Assembly (NCBI GenBank): GCA_039972875.1
Contig: JBDWMA010000010.1
Span: forward strand, 124,001-188,000
Source of the DNA: Pseudoruegeria sp039972875
GTDB taxonomy: Bacteria; Pseudomonadota; Alphaproteobacteria; Rhodobacterales; Rhodobacteraceae
Length of the DNA stretch: 64,000 nucleotides
Reading direction: 5' to 3'
In this document: positions 40,201 through 49,676 of the stretch, piece by piece
How positions within the stretch are numbered: position 1 is the stretch's first letter
How the letters are laid out: each line of letters opens with the position of its first letter
Notes under the pieces: generated by a model
Database searches by the model: none
Seen by the model: only the letters and a program-made list of their open reading frames with translations
What the model was told of the DNA's origin: nothing
Program-made: the position numbers and the translations under genes

Positions 40201-42354
40201 CGGCAAAGACTGCGCCAATTGTGACTTTAATGCGCTTTCCTGTAGTTCAGCGCCGCCTGTCACATAGGCCCAAAGATGTTGTTGCCCATCCTCACCATCC
40301 GAAATCACAGCTATGGAGTCAGTGACATCTGGATGTTCCATCAGCAATGCTTCGATCTCACCCAATTCAATGCGGAACCCACGCAGTTTGGCTTGGAAAT
40401 CATTGCGCCCCAAATATTCGACGGTGCCGTCATCACGCCAACGGGCAAGATCGCCGGTTTTGTAAAGCCTGTCCTCGGTCACCTGCGGCAGGTTCAAAAA
40501 TCGGCAAGCGGTCAGTTGGGGGTTGTTCACATATTCGCGCGCCAAACCGCGACCTGACAGATAAAGCTCTCCGGTCATGCCGACGCCGCAGGGCATAAAA
40601 TGTTCATCTAGAATGTGAAGCCCGGTATTTGCGATAGGCCGCCCGATTGGAACCACAGGTTCCACCGCAGTTACCTCATAATGAGAAACGTCCACTGTGG
40701 CCTCAGTTGGGCCATATAAATTGATCAACCGGGTTTGGGGCAATGCTTCCAAGAATGATTTCGTGTGATGGGGCTGTAGAGCTTCGCCGCTCGTGAACAC
40801 CTGACGCAAACTTGTAACCTTTTGAGTCTCTCTGCCTTTTTTGAGGAAAGTCATGAACACGCCCAACATCGTTGGCACGAAGTGCATCGTTGTCACGCCA
40901 TGTTTGTGAATTGTGTCCATCAAGGCAGCGGGCTCTTTCTCAACACCCGGTTCAGGAATAACAAGGGTTGCGCCCTCGATCAGCCACCAGAACAATTCCC
41001 AAACTGAAACGTCAAAGGTCAACGGCGTTTTTTGGATCAGCCGGTCCTGCGAGGAAATTGGATAAGCGTCTTGCATCCACTTCAAGCGGTTTACGACGCT
41101 ATCATGTTCTATCAAAACCCCTTTGGGCCGGCCCGTTGATCCAGAAGTATAAATAACATAGGCCGCCGCGTCTGGTTCAACGATGGGTAAAGCAGAACGC
41201 GGCTTTGGGGTATTGGACGGCTGATCTAAATCAAACGACACGCATCCGTCGGGGATTAATTTCAGGTGTTCGTTCTTGCAAATTGCTGCCTTCGCGCCGC
41301 TATTACCAAAGATGTATTCGATGCGCGCTTTGGGCAATGTCGGATCAATCGGAAGATAGGCGCACCCCGCCCGCAATATTCCAATGATGGTGGCAATCGT
41401 TTCAAAACTGCGATGTGCCAGAACGGCAACCATTTGGTTTTTACCAAATCCGGCCTCCAACAACTGGCTGGCCACAGCCCGTGACGCATATTCCAAATCC
41501 TGAAAACGGTGGGCCTTTCCAAAAGAATCGATAATTGCAGTTGCGTCTCCACAGGTATCAAAGGTTTGGTCAAACAATGCCGTCAACGAGGACACGGCGA
41601 TATTGCTGTCGGTCGCGTTTATTTCTGTGACCAGTTTTTGATCTTGATCTGTCCGCAAGTCAAAGGTCGCCATTGGAGCGTCAGGCGTAGCGATCCCTTT
41701 GGAAATAAGTGTTATAAGTCGTTGAGAAAATCGCTGCGCAGTTGTGGCGCTATAAGCGTTTGCACGGGCATGGAATTCGATGAACGCATGCCCATCACAC
41801 CGGCGATAGGTTACCACAACAGACACGTCTTTGGTGCATGCGGGCATTTGATCATCTTGTACATAGGCCACCGCAATTTGTGGCGCTTCTATCAACAGAT
41901 CCTGTGGATAATCCGCATACCGCAATATATCCGCTCCGAGTTTGGACATCTTGCCTAGAATGGTTTTCAATGTGTCTTTTGGATCCAAAGAAAAAGGGCA
42001 GGGCAGCAGCTGTTCGACATTTTCTGGCGACATATGTGCAAGCCAAACAACGCCGTCGTCTGTTGCCTCTGATCGTGCAACGAGTTGGGCAACCATTGAG
42101 ATGATGAACATTTCAAAGGCAGTGTGATCATTGCGTGTCCCACGCAAAATGCGCGCGTCTAACTCTTGTGGAATTTCGAGGGACGCGACGCGCTGAAGTG
42201 GGCTTTCTTGAAGGATACTCATGTCATCTTGGCGAAGAGAAAACGCCGCCATATCAGCAAGCTGATTGGTCCAAAACGCATGTGCTTTGGGGTCGCTACC
42301 TGCGGATAATTTACGTTTTCCAACCGTCATCTGGATCGTGGACATGTCATTCAC
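37213..42354 (-). CDS. Nonribosomal peptide synthetase: C-remnant, A(Ser), T, C, T, TE(Cys)
   Basis: A 1713-residue synthetase. Residues about 20-240 resemble the tail half of a condensation domain without an active site. The A domain (about 255-745) has YTSGSTGRPKGV and YGPTE. Its specificity residues are D448 V449 W452 H491 F520 S522 L546 V554 D555 K739, the serine code. T1 carries Ser792. The C domain (about 855-1300) has H997-N998-S-M-L-D-G, so the second, catalytic His of HHxxxDG is Asn (codon AAT). T2 carries Ser1404 and has no A domain before it. The TE (about 1445-1700) has GHCVG with Cys1536 (codon TGT) in place of Ser, Asp in VSRDDP and His in NGGHYFL. The start is 42354, or 42345 by ribosome-site spacing. 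Confidence 0.95.
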   Translation of the reverse strand: MNDMSTIQMTVGKRKLSAGSDPKAHAFWTNQLADMAAFSLRQDDMSILQESPLQRVASLEIPQELDARILRGTRNDHTAFEMFIISMVAQLVARSEATDDGVVWLAHMSPENVEQLLPCPFSLDPKDTLKTILGKMSKLGADILRYADYPQDLLIEAPQIAVAYVQDDQMPACTKDVSVVVTYRRCDGHAFIEFHARANAYSATTAQRFSQRLITLISKGIATPDAPMATFDLRTDQDQKLVTEINATDSNIAVSSLTALFDQTFDTCGDATAIIDSFGKAHRFQDLEYASRAVASQLLEAGFGKNQMVAVLAHRSFETIATIIGILRAGCAYLPIDPTLPKARIEYIFGNSGAKAAICKNEHLKLIPDGCVSFDLDQPSNTPKPRSALPIVEPDAAAYVIYTSGSTGRPKGVLIEHDSVVNRLKWMQDAYPISSQDRLIQKTPLTFDVSVWELFWWLIEGATLVIPEPGVEKEPAALMDTIHKHGVTTMHFVPTMLGVFMTFLKKGRETQKVTSLRQVFTSGEALQPHHTKSFLEALPQTRLINLYGPTEATVDVSHYEVTAVEPVVPIGRPIANTGLHILDEHFMPCGVGMTGELYLSGRGLAREYVNNPQLTACRFLNLPQVTEDRLYKTGDLARWRDDGTVEYLGRNDFQAKLRGFRIELGEIEALLMEHPDVTDSIAVISDGEDGQQHLWAYVTGGAELQESALKSQLAQSLPDYMLPERIAVLEVFPLSQSGKLDRKGLPTPDNRRATYVAPQTETERALVEIWQNVLSLEKIGVIDNFFSLGGNSIHFVSVLAMARAQNLNFSFQQLFRHPTIRDLSQEIETSCDAPVAIEEFEPFALISDKDRTRIPDGVEDAYPLSMLQAGLIFQSEVMYGNTSYHDIVSFMIQGEMDPVLFSEAVKILVQENPIFRTSYQLNNHDQYLQYIHADIDELPLVIDDMRGRVAEEDWDTYYTDWFKTEQNRAFEWDRPGLVRLHIHIMADDVFRYSISQHNSMLDGWSMNQAHVKLFSIYLRLRDGVPHVSNSVNTHLRNFIGMELEAIASPKFKSFWADHLKDAPKTDVPRLRPIIERDDIDVAFRDIELPDGLSDGLIDLAQRLNVPVKTVLLAAHLRVLSTLSGQSDVFTGYEIGGRPELPGAETALGVFLNTMPLRLDLAAGSWRDLILQTFETEAEVLPFRRYPMAQVKQDRATTDLLFETVFNFTHFYSLKELRKMPEFSLLDVRAAAITEFPLRVEVSQHFYTDDVNLSLHYHTASFDEAQIMRIGEYFVAALNRMVASVDAPHHTQTLIPETEQQEIANLVPSSEESAKIVDTFGQLVPIGVPGVIASTTQRVKRLTNGRVVSLQMDQTLAELTKKAPIQEDELSGPALEIAAIWSELLNRPVSDFGPSTDFFEIGGNSMMALKLVLKLKGRLSLRDLMQHSRLSEMACKIAAPAAPKDHRILVNLAGDESQGSGLLVCLPYAGGDASHFRDFSHALNALESGLSVVAADLPGHSFTPDRSELMAFETTIDTLADEIQARATGPVYVWGHCVGSAIALALAEELTRRGDVDLRQVFIAAKILPAVDEIAQTLQNARDLVFDDIHALYQEWAGDDGLATVGKDFQDFMVSVFRHDSLQSNGFLMSRIQRGAALKIDAPVTLIVSRDDPATEAFDANANSWAALVPHVQTHIVLNGGHYFLGKQPKASASVVQSLIADSRPEAKLDMVLQ

Positions 42355-42359
42355 CTAAT

Positions 42360-45300
42360 TTAAAAATCGTATTCAAGAGCAATATGAGCCTGAGGTTCCG
42401 GCGTGGCTTTGCTCAAATAATCTGCAAGTGTTGTGTCTTTTGTGCCTCTGGAAACTTGTTCCAAAAGGTCGACGAAAATATCACGGAGTGCCTCAATCGT
42501 TTCCTTAGCAAATAGGCTGGAATCGTATTCCCATTCCGCATCAATCCCCGATTGGGTCTGAAAGAGTTGAAGGTTGAGATCGAACATTGCCTCACCGGGG
42601 GACAGTGGGCGCAAAGAGACCTTTTCCCCCATGAAATCTGTGCTCAGGTCTTTATCCGTTTGAAAGGCAAATAGCGTATCAAACAGTGGATTGCGGCCTC
42701 CGGTACTGGAGGCACCCGTCAATTCCACGAGATCGTTAAAGGTAAACGCCTGATGCTCGAGAGAGCGGCGAAACACCAAGCTTGCCTGTTCTAAATAGGC
42801 AGTCATGGTTTGTTGGGGGGGCACATCAATGGCAATGCAAACTGTGTTCGCCAGCATCCCGCATACATTTTCAAACCCGGTTTCGTGACGCATATGCGCC
42901 GGCGTACCAAAGCTTACCAGTTCTTGTCCGGTAGCGCGTGTTAGAAACAAGCCATACACAGCGCTAAGATATTCTGCCAATGTTAGACGTAACTTCGCCG
43001 CACGAGATTTGCATTGCTCGGTCACGCTTGGCTCGACAGAAAACTGCAGGCTCTCTCCTTTACGTGTTCTGTCAGCGGTCCGGGTGAAATCCAATGGCAA
43101 AGCATCTGTTTGGTGGTTTGGAAAGGTCCGTTCCTGCCAAAAGTCGCGTTGGCCATCCCGAAGACGACGGCCTTCACCTTTCGTTTCCCAAGTCACCACA
43201 TCGCTCAAGCGATGTGTGATTCCTTTACAGGGTTCGCCTTGATAAAGCTTATCCAGATCGTTGAACAACAATCCCAAAGTCGGGCCATCAACGATCAGAT
43301 GGTGAAAGTCGAAAAAGACCTTCCACCCGGTTTGACCCTGATGAAGGCTGACACGCCACAATGGCCCATGTTGAATGTCGAAAGGGCGAATTAAGGCTTT
43401 TGGGTCCAGCTCGCTATCAAATCGCGGAATGTCCGGTGTTTGTTGTGCCGCGACCTCTTGATACAGTGGATCGGCCAAAGGTATCGACAGACGCAAAATG
43501 TCATGACGCGCGACCCAATTCGATACGGCATTATCAAAACGATCAAAATCGACATCCGATGGCAACGATACAATCACGGGCACGTTGTATCGAATAGAAT
43601 TCGGAGATTTGATTTGCTCCGTATAGATTGCGCGCTGCTGTCGTGTCAGAGCAAATTTTGGAACGTCTTTGCGCTCTGTTCCTTTAGTGGTTTGGCCCAC
43701 AGGGTTTCCGGATACGTCGGCCAGTTTGATCTGAGCACACAGGCTTTCCAAGGATGGATTGGTCAAGATTGCCTTGGATGACAATTCCGTCCCGAGTGTT
43801 TTGTTGACCGCTGCCGCAACCCGCGCAGCAGAAAGTGAATCCAACCCCAAATCGAAAAAGGAATCCTTTAATCCAATCGCCTGAAGTCCCACCGTTTGGG
43901 ACATGATCTGGGCAACTGCCTTTTCAGTCGCTGTCTTGGGGGCGATATATTCAGCTCCGAGATAATCGAGCTCTTCCGGGGTTGGGAGCTCGCGTTTGGC
44001 CACCTTTCCATGGGATGTCAGCGGGAAATCATCCATGGGAACAATGACATGAGGGATCATGTAATGAGGCAGATGTGCGGCCAGATGTTCGCGAATATCC
44101 ATGTCCGTAACAACCGCATCCGCAACGGCATAGGCCAATAGACGCGGCTCCGCTACATGGGTTTGTTCATGGATCAGCACGGCATCTGACACCAACGGAT
44201 GATCCCGCAGGCAATTTTCAATTTCGCCCAACTCTATCCGGTACCCGCGCAGTTTTACTTGCGTATCCGCCCGACCATGAAAAACAACCGTTCCATCAGG
44301 CAACATCACAGCCAAATCGCCGGTTCGATATATGGTTTCTTGGTCGCGAAATGGATCTTTGACAAAGACCTGTTGGGTTTGTTCGGGCCGGTTCAGGTAT
44401 CCGAGCGCAACGCCATCCCCACCGAGATATAGTTCCCCCTTGGTGCCTTTGGGAACCAATTGCCCTAGTTCATCCAGAATATAGGCCGAAGAGTTCGCAA
44501 TTGGCTTGCCGATTGGAACGTTCGAGTCTTGCGCATCTCGTTCAATTGGATGCATCGTCGAAAATGTCGTGTTTTCGGTGGGACCGTATCCATTCACAAG
44601 AACAAGGTTTGGACATTTAGCGAAAACGCTGTCCACATGCTTGCGCACCACGACATCGCCCCCGACAATCAGATAGGAAAGCGGTTCAAAAACCGTGGCA
44701 TCTTCGCTCGCCAATATTGAAAAGAGTGGAGAAGTCAGCCACATCGTATTGGCCTGATATCTAGACATCTCTTGAGCGAGGCCCGAGGCAGACAAGATCG
44801 CCGCCTCATCACATAGGATCAAGCAACCGCCATTCAACAGAGTCCCCCAAATTTCAAAGGTGACAGCGTCAAAGGTGGTCGCGCCAGTTTGCAACATACG
44901 TGTTTGGCGCGTCAGTGGCACAGGGTTCTTGCCGCTGATCAGGCGCAACACATTTTTATGGGAAACCACAACGCCTTTTGGCGTACCGGTGCTGCCCGAT
45001 GTATACATCACATAGGCTGGACTATCAGCCTTGGATCCAAACTGACCCGGAACGGTGTCTTCTAAAAAGGTCCGTTGAATAGAAATCGCGCCATTGTGCT
45101 CGGTTTGTACAAGAATGTGCTTGATCGCTGCATCTTTGATCAACATCTCACGGCGTGTGGCCGGGTCATTGGGGTTGAGGGGTAAATAAGCACACCCCAC
45201 CCGCAAAATTGCCAAAAGGCCGACAATCCAATCCGATCCGCGCGGCATTTGTATGCCGATGAAATCACCGTCTTTAGCGCCGTTTCTTAAAAGCTCATCC

Positions 45301-45503
45301 GCCAAGCTTCGCGCACGTTGATCCAGTTCCCGATAGCACAACATTCCTCCGTGCCATTCGAGAGCAATTGCCTCTGGTTGCGCCTCAACCTGGATTTCAA
45401 AAGCAGACACAAGATCCGTTGTCGGATAGAGGGTAGCCTGCCCAACCGCAATTGATAGATCCAGATTAGCAGCTTCTACGAGGTTAAATGAGCCGAAATT
45501 CAT
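42360..45503 (-). CDS. Nonribosomal peptide synthetase: A(Val), T, C
   Basis: A 1047-residue synthetase. The A domain (about 25-505) has YTSGSTGTPKGV, GYGPTEN and YRTGDL. Its specificity residues are D212 A213 F216 W255 I279 G281 G305 T313 F314 K500, the classical valine code. The T domain follows with DSFFDLGLDSLS (Ser556). The C-terminal C domain (about 615-1040) has an intact HHLIVDG (734-740). With no C domain before the A domain, this looks like the initiating module, passing Val to the serine module encoded just downstream (6-bp gap). Its start overlaps the ATP-grasp stop (ATGA). The C-terminal C domain could instead accept other donors. Confidence 0.94.
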   Translation of the reverse strand: MNFGSFNLVEAANLDLSIAVGQATLYPTTDLVSAFEIQVEAQPEAIALEWHGGMLCYRELDQRARSLADELLRNGAKDGDFIGIQMPRGSDWIVGLLAILRVGCAYLPLNPNDPATRREMLIKDAAIKHILVQTEHNGAISIQRTFLEDTVPGQFGSKADSPAYVMYTSGSTGTPKGVVVSHKNVLRLISGKNPVPLTRQTRMLQTGATTFDAVTFEIWGTLLNGGCLILCDEAAILSASGLAQEMSRYQANTMWLTSPLFSILASEDATVFEPLSYLIVGGDVVVRKHVDSVFAKCPNLVLVNGYGPTENTTFSTMHPIERDAQDSNVPIGKPIANSSAYILDELGQLVPKGTKGELYLGGDGVALGYLNRPEQTQQVFVKDPFRDQETIYRTGDLAVMLPDGTVVFHGRADTQVKLRGYRIELGEIENCLRDHPLVSDAVLIHEQTHVAEPRLLAYAVADAVVTDMDIREHLAAHLPHYMIPHVIVPMDDFPLTSHGKVAKRELPTPEELDYLGAEYIAPKTATEKAVAQIMSQTVGLQAIGLKDSFFDLGLDSLSAARVAAAVNKTLGTELSSKAILTNPSLESLCAQIKLADVSGNPVGQTTKGTERKDVPKFALTRQQRAIYTEQIKSPNSIRYNVPVIVSLPSDVDFDRFDNAVSNWVARHDILRLSIPLADPLYQEVAAQQTPDIPRFDSELDPKALIRPFDIQHGPLWRVSLHQGQTGWKVFFDFHHLIVDGPTLGLLFNDLDKLYQGEPCKGITHRLSDVVTWETKGEGRRLRDGQRDFWQERTFPNHQTDALPLDFTRTADRTRKGESLQFSVEPSVTEQCKSRAAKLRLTLAEYLSAVYGLFLTRATGQELVSFGTPAHMRHETGFENVCGMLANTVCIAIDVPPQQTMTAYLEQASLVFRRSLEHQAFTFNDLVELTGASSTGGRNPLFDTLFAFQTDKDLSTDFMGEKVSLRPLSPGEAMFDLNLQLFQTQSGIDAEWEYDSSLFAKETIEALRDIFVDLLEQVSRGTKDTTLADYLSKATPEPQAHIALEYDF

Positions 45504-46762
45504 GACGAAAATTCCATACTAACTGTTTGCGCAATACGGGTTTTGACATCGCAAAAAGACGGATGATCGGTGCTGTATCCGTAAACAATTCCCAACAGGC
45601 TTTGTGTTCCGGCTTTGGCGTGGATGCGATCCCCCGCATTGGCGCGCATTTCAATTTGCGCGACCCCCTCAAGGGCATCGACCTCATCCAATCCATCAAG
45701 CCGTTTAAATTTCTCGTCTGTGCCATCTTCGGGGGTTAAAAACACCTGATAGGTCACCCCGTTAAAATTGGGCGTGCCGACAGGTGGCATTATCCCCATG
45801 CATAAATACAAAGCAGAACGGACCAAATCGATGCCCGATGCCCGCTTCAAAATTTCGGGAACATATCCGCCCAATCGACCGTTTACCTCAATCAGTCGCG
45901 GTCCCTGAGCCGTTAACTTAATTTCCGTGTGCGTGATCCCGTTTTCAACACCAAGGGCATTGATCGCTTGGGCTTCCAATTCAAGAACCTGCGCCTCAAC
46001 ATCCTGAGACAACGACGACGGCAAAAACATGCCTGTCTCTCTAAAGTTCGCGGTCAGGGGCAATTTCCCGGTGACGCAAATTTGGCGGGACTCTCCTGCG
46101 CAATGCAGGCTTTCTACGGAAACATAATCGCCATACTCTTGGCCTGCGATCGTGGCATCACCCTGGAAATATTCCTCAATGACCAAGTCGATATCGGCGG
46201 GCATCTGAGCCAATGCTTGTGTCAAAGACGTCGCGTCTTTTATCAGCATCGTATGCAGGCTGCCGGCCCCGGTTACGGGTTTTAGCACAACAGGAAAGTC
46301 GATCTCATTGTGATCAGGACTCAGGCGTTCCCTTGCAGAAATCACATTGGATTTGCATTCATGCACACCCGCCTGCACCAGCATTTGGCGTTGTGTGTCT
46401 TTTTCGGTGAGGGCCGCGGCAGTCTCTGGGCTATGCCCGACAAGTGCCAAGGCGTTTGCGATCGCCGCGGTGCGCGGCAACGCATATTCACTATATGTGA
46501 CGACGCCTTTGGGCGCGCGGCTTTGCAACAAATTGGCACAGGCCTTGGCATCATGATCCGTGATGTCGATCACAGGATATGTCGAAGGTACCAGTTCGGC
46601 CATATCCTTGGCTTCGGGGATCGCTTGATCCAGCAAAAATATTGGTCGCACCACCCGTGATGCCGCTGCTAGCATCACTGAGACCGAGGCGGAACCCAAA
46701 CCCAGTACGATACAGATCTCTGGCAACCCTCGAGACCGCGTAGATGTCATTTTTCTGGACAT
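45500..46762 (-). CDS. ATP-grasp ligase
   Basis: A 420-residue ATP-grasp protein. The fold's parts are visible: ALTEKDTQRQMLVQAGV (about 138-154), the ATP-site lysine in FPVVLKPVTGAGSLHTM (about 176-192), DLVIEEYFQGD (about 215-225) and the metal ligands in THTEIKLTAQGPRLIEVNGRLGG (about 289-311). It resembles the stand-alone amino-acid/dipeptide ligases (BacD-like, carnosine-synthase-like). These join a carboxylate to an amine through an acyl phosphate. Set between two synthetase genes with 3-4-nt junctions, it probably adds an amino acid or acid cap to the peptide, or builds an unusual monomer. The substrates are unknown. Confidence 0.88.
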   Translation of the reverse strand: MSRKMTSTRSRGLPEICIVLGLGSASVSVMLAAASRVVRPIFLLDQAIPEAKDMAELVPSTYPVIDITDHDAKACANLLQSRAPKGVVTYSEYALPRTAAIANALALVGHSPETAAALTEKDTQRQMLVQAGVHECKSNVISARERLSPDHNEIDFPVVLKPVTGAGSLHTMLIKDATSLTQALAQMPADIDLVIEEYFQGDATIAGQEYGDYVSVESLHCAGESRQICVTGKLPLTANFRETGMFLPSSLSQDVEAQVLELEAQAINALGVENGITHTEIKLTAQGPRLIEVNGRLGGYVPEILKRASGIDLVRSALYLCMGIMPPVGTPNFNGVTYQVFLTPEDGTDEKFKRLDGLDEVDALEGVAQIEMRANAGDRIHAKAGTQSLLGIVYGYSTDHPSFCDVKTRIAQTVSMEFSS

Positions 46763-46765
46763 CAG

Positions 46766-49597
46766 CTATGCCTCAATCAACTGGATGGACAGGTGTTCCA
46801 GTAACTTTTCAGGTGTGGGGTTCATATACAGATCACGCAGTGCAACCTTTACACCCAAGGACTTGCGCAACTCTGCGATCAGTTTCACCGCAATCAAAGA
46901 GTTTCCACCGATTTCAAAAAAATCATCCTCTGGTCTGATCGGACCATCCAAGAGGGTTTCCCAAATCCCAAGTGTTTCTGACAAGGTATTTGTTTCTTCA
47001 GGAGCGTTTTGAAATTCTGCAGGAAGAGCCTCAGACGGGGCTTTTTCCAGATCTTGCGCCATCGCGAGGAGCCCTTTGGCATCAAGTTTTCCGTTCACCG
47101 TCAACAACAGCTTATCAACGGGATAGATTTTTGCCGGAATCATATAGTCAGGCAAGCTGCGGGCGATGGCCTTGCGTAGCCGATCCGTCGTTTGTTTGGA
47201 CTCGAATACGACAAAAGCCTCTAGCCGCATTGTGGATTTGTCCTTTGCGTCGCCTTCATTGACCAGCACGGCGGCCTCTTTTACGCCGTCCACTGCTTCT
47301 ATCACAGCACGAATTTCACCCAATTCGATGCGGAACCCCCGGATTTTGACTTGGCTGTCGATGCGCCCCAAATGATCAAGTGTCCCATTAGGATGCAAAC
47401 GCCCCAGATCCCCGCTGCGATACTGCCGCGTGCCAGATAGCGGGTCTTGTACAAAGCGATCTTTGGTCAGATCCGCACGGTTCAAATATTCCTGCGCAAG
47501 GGCAGCTCCCCCAACCCAGATTTCCCCAGAGACGCCCAGGGGCTGAACAGCGCCTTGCGCATTGCGAATAGAAATCGACCAACCGGGCAAGGCCGTCCCA
47601 ACCGTTTTAACCCCTGCGACTGCCATAGCAGGAGTGAAGAGCTGCTGGGTCACGTGTACCGTTGTTTCCGTTATTCCGTACATGTTGATGACGCGACAAA
47701 CTGAGCTGGGATAGCGGCGATACCAATCAACCAACGCGCGTGCGTTCAGTGCCTCTCCGCCAAAAATCACAAGGCGCAAATCATGTAAAACTGGCCGTGT
47801 CGCATCTGCTTTTTGCAATGCATAGAACGCAGAAGGCGTTTGGTTCAGAACACTGACACGTTTCCTTGCCAAGAATTCATGAAACTCTTCGGTGTCCCGC
47901 GACATCCAGAATGGCACGATAATCAGCTTACCCCCGGTCAGCAATGCCCCCCAAATTTCCCAGACGGAAAAATCAAACGCGCTTGAATGAAACAACGTCC
48001 AAACATCATCTGATCCAAGCTGCATGCCTTTTTGTGTTGCCCCAATCAACGTCGAGACACAGCGGTGGGGAATAGCCACGCCTTTGGGGCGGCCTGTCGA
48101 TCCCGATGTGTAAATAACATAGGCAACGTCGTCAGGAGCGGGGCCACCTGTTGGGATATCTGCTGATTGATTTTGTGTCACCTCAGCTGGAGTCACACAT
48201 GTGGTTGCTTCATTTTCCGGGAAATCGCCCTCATTGGCGATGACGAGAGTAAGAGCGGCATCTTTGGCCGAATACAGTAAACGATCCGCAGGATAGCTGG
48301 GATCCATGGGCACATAGGCCGCGCCAATTCGGGCAATGGCCAACATGCTGACAATCAAATCAATGCCACGCGGCAGACAAATACCAACCTTGTCCCCTGC
48401 CAATACTCCCATAGCCGTAAGAGCGGAGCCAAATGTGATCGAGCGTTGCCGAAGCATTGCATAGCTCAAGGATTGGTCTTCGAACTCAAGCGCAATCCCA
48501 TCAGGGTTTTGATCCGCAACTTGATCAAAGAGATCTACAATAGTGGAGGGTGTGGCAGCGTCTTGGGAATGATCCCCCAGTGACAGAATTTCGGCGCTGC
48601 GCGTTTCAGATAGAATATCGACGTTGTCCGCTGGCCCTTCAGCTGAGCCAGAGGTCAAAGCGCTGGACAGATCGATCATTTGCTGGGTCACCTCGTCGGC
48701 AATATCGGGCGACATGACGGACGGTTCAAAACTCAATTCTGCTGTTGTTGTCCCACTGGATGTTACGGTGATGTCTAAACTCACTCCAAACGGAGCAGCG
48801 CCACAAAAGGCATAGGATTCCCGATCATCAACTTCAACGATCCGTACCCCGATAGAAGCAGGATCCTCTAGCACTCCATTAGCGTTCGCTGGCTGTAATG
48901 TTTGGGCGTGCTCAACCAATTTAGACGTGGAAGAACCTGCTGCAAAATTATGGTAAAATAGCCCAAACTGAGGAAGTTTTTGTTCGGAAACAAACAATGT
49001 TGGCAGGGTTAGGTTCTGATGACCATATCGTGCCAATAGCGTACCAAAGGCACCGATTAGATTTTTAACAGCCTGCGAAGGTTCCAATTGCTCTGTCTGA
49101 ATGACAACAATTTCCCGGTCATGCCCTACGGGCGCCGTTCCCAGCCCCCAGTCACATGTGGGAACGCTCCACTCTGCGAGTGGGGCATCGTCTGAAACGG
49201 CAACGCCGGATCGTCCAATAGATATAGGATCGCCCTCGATTGCAGCACAAATCGCAAGACGCAAATCCTGCAAGGATGTGTGACCGTGCGAGGCCGCAAT
49301 AGTTAACACTGCTTTGCCATCATTTCCAACGAACAAAACTGCGCGTCCCTGATCATCATGCAATTTAAAGCGCTTTTCACGCTCCAACAGGCGAAGGCTC
49401 ATCGGGTGGTCTATTCCAAAAGGCAGTTTTTCAGCCCAAACGCTGAATCCCATCTCTTCAAAGGGTTTTAGCCGTTCGCCCATAGTCTGAACCGGTACAG
49501 GCGTGGACATTGGGATCGTGAAGAAATGTAACGACTTAGACGAGGGTACGGCCTGAATAGACTCTGATTGCACGTTAGCGAGAGAAGCAATGTTCAT
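46766..49597 (-). CDS. Nonribosomal peptide synthetase: degenerate C region, A(Thr), T
   Basis: A 943-residue protein. Residues 1-330 look like a degenerate, shortened condensation-type region with no HHxxxDG. The A domain (about 351-845) has IYTSGSTGRPKGV and MYGITET. Its specificity residues are D542 F543 W546 N585 I611 G613 M639 V647 H648 K837, the classical threonine code. The T domain ends the protein with DDFFEIGGNSLIAV (Ser900). With no condensation or release domain it is a stand-alone threonine-loading A-T unit, like SyrB1. The terminal module of the serine synthetase lacks an A domain, so the threonine may be delivered there in trans. The SDR upstream could act on the tethered threonine. 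Confidence 0.94.
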   Translation of the reverse strand: MNIASLANVQSESIQAVPSSKSLHFFTIPMSTPVPVQTMGERLKPFEEMGFSVWAEKLPFGIDHPMSLRLLEREKRFKLHDDQGRAVLFVGNDGKAVLTIAASHGHTSLQDLRLAICAAIEGDPISIGRSGVAVSDDAPLAEWSVPTCDWGLGTAPVGHDREIVVIQTEQLEPSQAVKNLIGAFGTLLARYGHQNLTLPTLFVSEQKLPQFGLFYHNFAAGSSTSKLVEHAQTLQPANANGVLEDPASIGVRIVEVDDRESYAFCGAAPFGVSLDITVTSSGTTTAELSFEPSVMSPDIADEVTQQMIDLSSALTSGSAEGPADNVDILSETRSAEILSLGDHSQDAATPSTIVDLFDQVADQNPDGIALEFEDQSLSYAMLRQRSITFGSALTAMGVLAGDKVGICLPRGIDLIVSMLAIARIGAAYVPMDPSYPADRLLYSAKDAALTLVIANEGDFPENEATTCVTPAEVTQNQSADIPTGGPAPDDVAYVIYTSGSTGRPKGVAIPHRCVSTLIGATQKGMQLGSDDVWTLFHSSAFDFSVWEIWGALLTGGKLIIVPFWMSRDTEEFHEFLARKRVSVLNQTPSAFYALQKADATRPVLHDLRLVIFGGEALNARALVDWYRRYPSSVCRVINMYGITETTVHVTQQLFTPAMAVAGVKTVGTALPGWSISIRNAQGAVQPLGVSGEIWVGGAALAQEYLNRADLTKDRFVQDPLSGTRQYRSGDLGRLHPNGTLDHLGRIDSQVKIRGFRIELGEIRAVIEAVDGVKEAAVLVNEGDAKDKSTMRLEAFVVFESKQTTDRLRKAIARSLPDYMIPAKIYPVDKLLLTVNGKLDAKGLLAMAQDLEKAPSEALPAEFQNAPEETNTLSETLGIWETLLDGPIRPEDDFFEIGGNSLIAVKLIAELRKSLGVKVALRDLYMNPTPEKLLEHLSIQLIEA

Positions 49598-49676
49598 TGC
49601 GATGTCCTAAAAAGGAATTAAAAAAGGATTTTGGAAAAACAGGCACGACCAATCTTGGGACTTGCCTGTCAATGGA

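Noticed and set aside
42360..45503. Frameshift or split of one larger synthetase into separate proteins
   Set aside because: Each protein begins and ends cleanly with ATGA-type or short junctions and complete A and T domains, so the division looks original.
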